A DNA stretch of 10,725 nucleotides, taken from NCBI GenBank assembly GCA_936924235.1, contig CAKZHN010000421.1, forward strand, positions 1 through 10,725, given 5' to 3'. The position numbers were made by a program, and so were the translations under genes. Source of the stretch: an uncultured Rhodoplanes sp. (lineage in GTDB: Bacteria > Pseudomonadota > Alphaproteobacteria > Rhizobiales > Xanthobacteraceae). Positions 5,880 through 10,725 of the stretch are shown piece by piece. The notes under the pieces were generated by a model. It was not told where the DNA came from. It saw nothing but the letters and a program-made list of their open reading frames with translations, and did not search any database. The first letter of the stretch is position 1. Each line of letters starts with the position of its first letter.

Positions 5880-6509
5880 ATGCGGAGTTCGGACCCGACA
5901 CGCCTGATCGTCAATCCGGTCATTCCGGTGATCACCATCGAGAATGCGCGCGACGCGGTGCCGCTCGCGCGCGCGTTGCTGGCCGGCGGCCTGCGGGTCG
6001 TCGAGATCACGTTGCGCACGCCGGCCGCGCTCGACGCAATCCGCGCCGTCGCAGGCGAGGTGCCCGATGTCATCGTCGGCGCCGGGACTGTGCTGCAGCC
6101 GTCTGATGTGACACGGGCCATCGAAGCCGGCGCGCATTTCCTGGTGACTCCGGGAACGCCGGCAAGCCTGGCGCCGGCGCTTCGCGATGCGCCGGTGCCG
6201 GTCATGCCGGGCTGCGCCACCGTGAGCGAAGCCATGGCTCTGGCGGCGTTGGGATTCCCGGTGCTGAAGTTCTTCCCCGCAGAACAATCCGGCGGCGCGC
6301 GCTGGCTGAAGGCGCTGTCCGAGCCGTTGCCGAATATCCGGTTTTGCCCGACCGGCGGCATCAACGGCGACAACGCTGCGGATTATCTCGCGCTGCGGAA
6401 CGTGATTGCGGTCGGCGGCTCCTGGGTCGCCTCGTCTCAAGCCATCGCCGCGGGCGATTTCGCCGGCATCACGGCGCGGGCAGCCGCGGCAGCAGCGCTT
6501 CGCGCATGA
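5880..6509 (+). CDS. eda: 2-keto-3-deoxy-6-phosphogluconate (KDPG) aldolase family
   Basis: Class I aldolase, 209 residues, (beta/alpha)8 barrel. The KDPG enzyme yields pyruvate and glyceraldehyde 3-phosphate in the Entner-Doudoroff pathway. Family residues are present: E42 in VVEITLRT, TPGT at 90-93, the Schiff-base lysine K130 in PVLKFFPAE, and the phosphate-binding GGIN at 159-162, with E-to-K spacing as in E. coli Eda. No edd gene is nearby, so a related role (2-keto-4-hydroxyglutarate or KDPGal cleavage) cannot be excluded. The frame is open upstream to 5778, but that part overlaps the terminator, so I start at the ATG at 5880. There is no Shine-Dalgarno sequence before it, and only about 40 nt separate it from the terminator, so a short or leaderless mRNA is possible. 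The half-permease genes follow after 33 nt. Confidence 0.92.
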   Translation: MRSSDPTRLIVNPVIPVITIENARDAVPLARALLAGGLRVVEITLRTPAALDAIRAVAGEVPDVIVGAGTVLQPSDVTRAIEAGAHFLVTPGTPASLAPALRDAPVPVMPGCATVSEAMALAALGFPVLKFFPAEQSGGARWLKALSEPLPNIRFCPTGGINGDNAADYLALRNVIAVGGSWVASSQAIAAGDFAGITARAAAAAALRA

Positions 6510-6542
6510 CGCGCTTGCCAGCGGATTGGGCAAGTGGTCTGA

Positions 6543-7136
6543 GTGATCCGCTCCTCAATCATCCGAAGCGATCCGTTGCCGTCCGAAGCCCCGCTCAAGC
6601 GCGTCAAGCGCAAAGCCTTTGACTGGTCGTCCGCTGCCGTCGGCGTCGCGGTGGCGGTGTCTGCGGTTGTGGTCTACTGGCGCGACGGCCAGGCCAAGTT
6701 CCTGGAAATCCTGTTCGGTGACGTCGGCCTGTTCATCGATATCCTGCCGAAGGTGCTGGCCGCCTGCCTGATCGCGGCCTTCGTCGCGGTGATGATGCCG
6801 CGCGAGGTGGTGCTGCGCTGGGTCGGCGCCGAGTCCGGCGTGCTCGGCATCGTCATCGCGACGCTCGCCGGCATCATCTGCCCGGGCGGTCCGATCACGA
6901 TCTTCCCGATCGCCGCGGCCTTCGTCGCCATCGGCGCCGACACCGGTGCGGCGATCGCCTTCATCACCAGCTGGACGCTGCTCGGCTACGCCCGGCTGCT
7001 GGTCTGGGAGCTGCCGTTCTTCGGCGGCGAGTTCGTGTTCTGGCGCTATCTCATCGCGCTGCCGATGCCGCTCATCGCCGGTCTCCTGGCGCGCGGCATC
7101 GCCGGCTGGTGGGCCCGCAAGGGAGGCGCCGAATGA
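6543..7136 (+). CDS. Half-size COG0701-like (YraQ/ArsP-type) permease, first subunit
   Basis: A 197-residue membrane protein with about five hydrophobic segments after a basic N-terminus. The central block reads PREVVLRWVGAESGVLG then CPGGPITIFPIAAAFVAIGA and LLVWELPFF. The layout resembles one half of the YraQ/ArsP permeases (UPF0718), which are built from two related halves. It also clearly resembles the next gene, so the pair probably forms a heterodimer. The Cys-Ser-Cys type motif I expect in this family is reduced to one Cys followed by PGGP. The substrate is unknown. The start is a GTG with no good ribosome binding site; a TTG 11 codons later is an alternative. It is 33 nt from the aldolase gene and overlaps the next gene. 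Confidence 0.75.
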   Translation: MIRSSIIRSDPLPSEAPLKRVKRKAFDWSSAAVGVAVAVSAVVVYWRDGQAKFLEILFGDVGLFIDILPKVLAACLIAAFVAVMMPREVVLRWVGAESGVLGIVIATLAGIICPGGPITIFPIAAAFVAIGADTGAAIAFITSWTLLGYARLLVWELPFFGGEFVFWRYLIALPMPLIAGLLARGIAGWWARKGGAE

Positions 7137-7627
7137 TCTTCTTCGTCGACGGGCTCCTCTGGGTCATCGCCATCGTGCTCGGACTGATCGCGGCCTCGCG
7201 CAGCCGCAAGCTGTTCCGCGACAGCGTCACCGAGGGCGCCATGGACTGCGTGCGGCTGATCCCGCGCATCATGCTGGGCGTGATCGGTTCGGGTTACATC
7301 GCGGCTGTTCTGCCGCAGGACGTAATGGGCAACTGGTTCGGTGCTGACTCGGGCGCCACCGGCATCATCATCGCCGCCGTGTCCGGCTTCCTCACACCGG
7401 GCGGGCCGGTGGTCGGCTTCTCAATCGGGGCGGCTGCGCTGAAGGGCGGCGCCGGCCCGCCGCAGGTGCTCGCCTACACGATTGCCTGGGCGCTGTTCGC
7501 CATCCAGCGCGTGTTCCTGTGGGAGCTGCCGGTGATGCCGCCGCGAATCGTCTGGGTGCGGGTGCTGGCCTCGCTGCCGATTCCGTTCCTGGTGGCGTTC
7601 GGCGCAATGCTGCTCGGCAAGCCGTGA
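7133..7627 (+). CDS. Half-size COG0701-like permease, second subunit
   Basis: A 164-residue membrane protein. Its start overlaps the preceding stop in ATGA (7133-7136), which indicates translational coupling; GGGAGG lies a few nt upstream inside the previous gene. It aligns with the first subunit along its length: LPQDVMGNWFGADSG against MPREVVLRWVGAESG, TPGGPVVGFSIGAAA against CPGGPITIFPIAAAF, VFLWELPVM against LLVWELPFF, LASLPIPF against LIALPMPL. The two look like an ancient tandem duplication kept as separate genes. No Cys is present in its PGGP motif. Function is likely transport across the inner membrane; the substrate cannot be read from sequence. Confidence 0.75.
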   Translation: MIFFVDGLLWVIAIVLGLIAASRSRKLFRDSVTEGAMDCVRLIPRIMLGVIGSGYIAAVLPQDVMGNWFGADSGATGIIIAAVSGFLTPGGPVVGFSIGAAALKGGAGPPQVLAYTIAWALFAIQRVFLWELPVMPPRIVWVRVLASLPIPFLVAFGAMLLGKP

Positions 7628-7741
7628 TGACGCCAATGTCGCGGTTCGGACCTTCGTTCGCATTCTTGGCTGCTTCGAAGCAAACTTCCAAACAAAGTGA
7701 CATTGTGGCGTTCACCTGTGCGGCTGAGGACAATCCAGTCC

Positions 7742-8812
7742 TTAGTACTCATCGAACATGCGTTGGAGTTCGTCGGGTTTGCTGGTCTTGGTCAGGCCAA
7801 GCTGCAGCAAAATGCGCGCCTTCTGTGGGTTGAGATTATCCGCGGCAACGAAGCCCGGCTCTTGCCAGTTGTCGTCACGCACCACACGACCGGCCCCGAC
7901 GCGCGCCGAGCGCACAACGATCACGCCCGTGCTCTCATGAAGCTCCTTCAGGATCTTGCGTGCATTTTGGGTATGTCCTGCGCCCGTGCCAGCAATCACA
8001 AGACCCTTGGCGCCGGCGGCGACGGCGGCCCTCGCGAGATCGCCATCGTCACCCGAGTAAGAGTAGAGGATGGTGACCTTGGGGAACGACGGGATTTGAG
8101 CGATGTCGAACTCGGATTGCATCGTGTGCTTGCGCACCGGGCTGCGGTAATAGACGACGCGATCAGGGTCGGCGTATCCGAGAATTCCCACCTCGCGGGA
8201 CTGGAAGGTCTCCACGCGATAGGTATTGGTCTTCGTGACATCGCGCGCAGCTTGGACCGTATCGTTGAGCACCACCAATGTGCCTTTGCCGCGCGAACCG
8301 GGGTCGGCGGCGACGCGGATCGCGTTGAGTAGATTGAGGGCAGCGTCAGACGACAGGGTCGAGAACGGACGTTGCGCCCCGACGATCACGATCGGCTTCT
8401 CGCTTTTGACCGTGAGATTCAAGAAATAAGCTGTTTCCTCGATCGTGTTGGTGCCATGCGTGAAGACGATGCCGGCAACGTCTGGATCAGTCAGCAGTGC
8501 AGCCATCTTGAGGCTCAACTCCTTCAACTGCTCAGGCTGATCGAACGGCATGGGCGGTCCGTCGTCCGCGGTGACGCGCGCGAATTGTGCCACCTCGGGA
8601 ATGCGCTCGACCAACTCGCGCGCCGACAGCGGCTTCTCTCCGGTCGTCGCATAACGCAAGAACTCGAGCCGGTTCTTCGGATTACGCGGCAGCGTACCTG
8701 GCCCGGTCATGACATGGACGCGAGCCAACGTGGGTTGAGACGTTTGAGCCGCGACGGTGCCGGGCAACGCCACCACTGCAAGAATTGCAATGCCAAAAAC
8801 GACGTAACCCAT
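7742..8812 (-). CDS. Exported type II asparaginase-like protein with altered active site
   Basis: A 356-residue member of the bacterial L-asparaginase family, near the length of the E. coli AnsB precursor. The N-terminus is a signal peptide (hydrophobic 3-16, cleavage near AA at 21-22), so it should act in the periplasm. Conserved parts: THGTNTIEETAYFLNLTVKS (118-137), VGAQRP (144-149), NDTV..ARDVTKTNT (183-197, K194 equals catalytic K162 of AnsB) and the C-terminal LNPQKARILLQL. Altered parts: the nucleophile motif TGGT is TGPGT (36-40), D90 of AnsB is N122, and the Ser-Gln substrate motif is GPP (85-87). It may be inactive or act on another amide. The frame is intact. The ATG at 8812 has GGGAGG nearby and begins the signal peptide; the frame is open to 8902. 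Confidence 0.85.
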   Translation of the reverse strand: MGYVVFGIAILAVVALPGTVAAQTSQPTLARVHVMTGPGTLPRNPKNRLEFLRYATTGEKPLSARELVERIPEVAQFARVTADDGPPMPFDQPEQLKELSLKMAALLTDPDVAGIVFTHGTNTIEETAYFLNLTVKSEKPIVIVGAQRPFSTLSSDAALNLLNAIRVAADPGSRGKGTLVVLNDTVQAARDVTKTNTYRVETFQSREVGILGYADPDRVVYYRSPVRKHTMQSEFDIAQIPSFPKVTILYSYSGDDGDLARAAVAAGAKGLVIAGTGAGHTQNARKILKELHESTGVIVVRSARVGAGRVVRDDNWQEPGFVAADNLNPQKARILLQLGLTKTSKPDELQRMFDEY

Positions 8813-8921
8813 GTGGCCCCTCCCGGCGCTCGGATCATTGGATCGTAACCGGCCGGAGTGGCCATCTAAAGAGGCAAAGGAGCGACGACTGTTCAGGGTC
8901 ACCCGGATGCTTTGGCGCCTT

Positions 8922-9566
8922 TCAGCCCTGCGACGCGCTCAGTATCGCGACCTTCGCGCCGGTCGTTCCTCCGACCGAGACGTCGGGGCACACGCTGAGC
9001 GCCGCCAACAAGTCCATCTCAGCACGCAAGGTTATGTGAGCGCCGGGTGGCTTCGGTCGAATCGGCGAGTGCTCGAGTACGCCGGTCTTCTCGCGGATGA
9101 TCATGTCCTGAAAAATGTTGAATGGACTGGGGACGTCTTCCAGCGCGATCCCGTAGGGAGCGAGAACACCGCTGAGATTTTCTGTGCAGCCGTGTGTCGG
9201 CATTTCCGACAAAGGACGGCCGTAGGTTGCTTCCCACACGCCTCGCTTTGCCGCCAATTCGTGGCGCTTGCGGCTGCACATGCCCTCCTGCAAGTCGTGG
9301 TGTCCTTCCTTGAAGGTGTCTTCGATGATGGTCATCATCGTATTGTTGAGCTTTGACACCAGGCTGTCTCCGGCGGTCAGGAAAACCTTTCGCTGGTTCG
9401 CCTTGGTCCTGGCTTGGTCGAATCGCTCGCGCAGATTGCCGCGATTGAAGCAGACGAAATCGATGATGGTCTGAGACGTAATGCGAACGGATTGTCCTTG
9501 CTTCATATCGAATACGAAGCCTGTGTTGCGCGGAAGCGCGCGTTCCCACAGCACGACGTCAGTCAT
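8922..9566 (-). CDS. DUF1989 (urea carboxylase-associated family) protein
   Basis: A 214-residue cytoplasmic protein with the signatures of DUF1989: HHDLQEGMC (89-97), GCTENL (126-131), PSPFNIF (146-152) and LRAEMDLLAALSVCP (180-194). Members are often encoded beside urea carboxylase and allophanate hydrolase or in amino-compound catabolic loci, but I know of no established biochemical role. The conserved His, Cys and acidic residues suggest a metal site; this is inference. The start at 9566 has GGGAG at good spacing; the frame stays open to 9716 but would overlap the previous gene. The gene is 19 nt after the TPP beta subunit, so it shares its operon, and 109 nt before the asparaginase-like gene. 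No urea carboxylase is in the window. Confidence 0.87.
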   Translation of the reverse strand: MTDVVLWERALPRNTGFVFDMKQGQSVRITSQTIIDFVCFNRGNLRERFDQARTKANQRKVFLTAGDSLVSKLNNTMMTIIEDTFKEGHHDLQEGMCSRKRHELAAKRGVWEATYGRPLSEMPTHGCTENLSGVLAPYGIALEDVPSPFNIFQDMIIREKTGVLEHSPIRPKPPGAHITLRAEMDLLAALSVCPDVSVGGTTGAKVAILSASQG

Positions 9567-9585
9567 TCGGAGCTCCCGCGACGGC

Positions 9586-10188
9586 TTATTTCGGATGGAG
9601 TGGAACGTCGAACACCGGCCGTCCGCCGGTGCGTTCGAGATAGCGGCCAAAGCGAAATTTGACCTCGGGTCCGTCGAGCGGAGGAGAGGGCAGGTGGCGC
9701 CCCAGCGGGTCGACATGCAGCACCGCGAAGGCGTGGCCGGGAACTTTGATCATGTCGTCGAGGCCCTGGCCAAGGCCTTCCAGCGTGGAGAAATCGTAGA
9801 CGCGCTCAATGCCGGACGCTTTCGCCATTCCGGCGTAGTCCATGAGTTCGCCGAACGGATGACCGAGATCATTGGTCGAGCCATAGACCCGGTTCGAGAT
9901 CACGAAATGCTTGAGATTGGACAGCGACAATTGACGTTCGACGAGCAGCATTCCGGGGTTCATGCAAAACGCGCCGTCGCCATTGAATGCGACCACAGTG
10001 CGCTCGGTTCCAAGCGCGATGCCGGCCGCAAATACCGACGCGAGGCTCATCGACGCTTCGAGGTAGAACACCCGTTCGGTCTCGCGCGTGATCTCCCACC
10101 ACAATTCCGAGCTGTTGCCGGCGGACGTGACGATGATCTCGTCCTTCAGTCGTTCGGCGAGCAGCCGAAAGCAAGCCTCGAAATTCAT
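9586..10188 (-). CDS. Split thiamine-diphosphate decarboxylase-like enzyme, beta (PP-domain) subunit
   Basis: A 200-residue protein equal to the cofactor diphosphate-binding domain of ThDP enzymes. The metal/diphosphate motif begins NGDGAF at 69-74 and ends at SN 98-99 (VISNRVYGST), the usual spacing. EASMSLASVFAAGIALG (44-60) precedes it, as in phosphonopyruvate and sulfopyruvate decarboxylases. Sulfopyruvate decarboxylase ComDE is encoded as two such half genes, so a 2-oxo acid decarboxylase is the likeliest class; an aldehyde product follows from that. The substrate cannot be fixed from sequence. The ATG at 10188 lies 1 nt after the alpha stop (TGAGATG), with GGGGGAGG upstream, indicating coupled translation and equal amounts of the two subunits. 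Confidence 0.87.
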   Translation of the reverse strand: MNFEACFRLLAERLKDEIIVTSAGNSSELWWEITRETERVFYLEASMSLASVFAAGIALGTERTVVAFNGDGAFCMNPGMLLVERQLSLSNLKHFVISNRVYGSTNDLGHPFGELMDYAGMAKASGIERVYDFSTLEGLGQGLDDMIKVPGHAFAVLHVDPLGRHLPSPPLDGPEVKFRFGRYLERTGGRPVFDVPLHPK

Positions 10189-10189
10189 C

Positions 10190-10708
10190 TCAGGCCTCCC
10201 CCCGCAATACTTCGCGCGTGAATCCGACAACCACCGGTCGCGACATGACGCGGCTATGGCTGTACGCGGTTTTGATGCGTGGAATATCGGCGGCCGTTTC
10301 GACCGGCACGAATGGGATATCGATCGCCTGGATCACCTGCTCCAGATAGAGCCCGTTGGACTGGTGAAATTTGGCGCCGTCGCCCGGCCGGCCTCGCAGC
10401 GTGATGCCGATCAGGAGCGGAATCTGGTAGGTGTAGTTGATCTTGGTGATCGCATAGATGCAGGTCAGAAAGCCCGACGCTCCCATCAGCGCGAACGTCC
10501 CAAGCCCGCTGAAGAATGCGCCGGAACACAGTCCGATCGCCGACTCCTCCCGGTTCACGGAAACATGCCTGAAGCGCTTGTCGCGGTCGTAGTGCGTTAT
10601 CAGATTGGTGATCCAGCCGTCCGGGAGGCTTGCGATCAGCGATATGCCGCAATCAGCCGTCTGATCAACGATACGTTGCGAGATGACATCTGTCGCTTTG
10701 GCGTTCAT
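10190..10708 (-). CDS. Split thiamine-diphosphate decarboxylase-like enzyme, alpha (PYR-domain) subunit
   Basis: A 172-residue protein equal to the pyrimidine-binding domain of ThDP enzymes. NREESAIGLCSGAFFSG (52-68) contains the Glu (E54 or E55) expected to activate the cofactor. GASGFLTCIYAITKIN and PLLIGITLRGRPGDG follow as in the ComD/phosphonopyruvate-decarboxylase type. It should form the active site with the beta subunit encoded 1 nt downstream. The ATG at 10708 gives the usual length, but only 17 nt remain to the window edge, so the promoter and any preceding operon genes are outside. The ribosome binding site is weak. It heads, within the window, the minus-strand set alpha, beta, DUF1989, asparaginase-like. 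Confidence 0.86.
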   Translation of the reverse strand: MNAKATDVISQRIVDQTADCGISLIASLPDGWITNLITHYDRDKRFRHVSVNREESAIGLCSGAFFSGLGTFALMGASGFLTCIYAITKINYTYQIPLLIGITLRGRPGDGAKFHQSNGLYLEQVIQAIDIPFVPVETAADIPRIKTAYSHSRVMSRPVVVGFTREVLRGEA

Positions 10709-10725
10709 TCGGCGACCCGTCCGAG

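Noticed and set aside
4091..6373. Very long open frame on the minus strand (about 760 codons)
   Set aside because: It lies opposite the permease and aldolase genes, is extremely rich in Arg, His, Asp and Glu, and has no recognisable domain. This is the usual antisense shadow of GC-rich coding DNA.
7631..7710. Imperfect inverted repeat CGCCAATGTC / GACATTGTGGCG between the convergent permease and asparaginase-like genes
   Set aside because: The arms are 58 nt apart with a 2-nt bulge and there is no T-run on either strand. It may be a relic of a dispersed repeat, but the evidence is too thin.
7697..8332. Plus-strand open frame within the asparaginase-like gene
   Set aside because: The minus strand gives a full-length family match with signal peptide, so the plus frame is a shadow.
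1..10725. CRISPR arrays, tRNA or rRNA genes, insertion sequences, phage genes
   Set aside because: No regularly spaced repeats, cloverleaf-like segments, transposase or integrase motifs were seen on either strand.

Overview
The window looks like chromosomal DNA from an alphaproteobacterium of the Bradyrhizobium/Rhodopseudomonas group (Nitrobacteraceae). Reasons: high GC, strongly GC-biased third codon positions, a modular GC-rich palindromic repeat of the kind common in these genomes, and a secreted protein whose mature N-terminus (ADLLPVKAKAP) is typical of Bradyrhizobium envelope proteins. The assignment is from reading, not from a database search.

Left part (1-2041). A non-coding stretch with a nested inverted repeat (161-303) precedes bioB (biotin synthase, +). 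bioB ends 3 nt from the convergent fluoride-channel gene crcB (-). The crcB leader holds a recognisable fluoride (crcB-motif) riboswitch followed by an intrinsic terminator, with a plausible sigma-70 promoter placed so that transcription would start at the aptamer.

Centre-left (2042-5838). Three plus-strand genes follow: a biuret-hydrolase-like cysteine amidohydrolase, an exported beta-barrel protein, and an AzgA/NCS2-type permease whose substrate region is unusual. Two sites with the exact GG-N10-GC spacing of sigma-54 promoters precede the hydrolase and the barrel gene, and a strong terminator closes the group after the permease. I infer a sigma-54-controlled uptake and hydrolysis locus for a small N-rich amide or heterocycle (outer-membrane channel, inner-membrane permease, amidohydrolase).

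Centre-right (5880-7627). A KDPG aldolase-like gene is followed by two translationally coupled half-size membrane proteins that resemble each other and the two halves of YraQ/ArsP-type (COG0701) permeases.

Right part (7742-10708, all -). Reading in the direction of transcription: a split thiamine-diphosphate decarboxylase-like enzyme (alpha, beta), a DUF1989 (urea-carboxylase-associated family) protein, and an exported type II asparaginase-like protein whose active-site motifs are altered. Alpha, beta and DUF1989 are tightly packed. This set does not match a pathway I know and is the best candidate here for an undescribed catabolic system. By eye its codon use is less GC-rich than the bioB-permease part, which may indicate acquisition by transfer.
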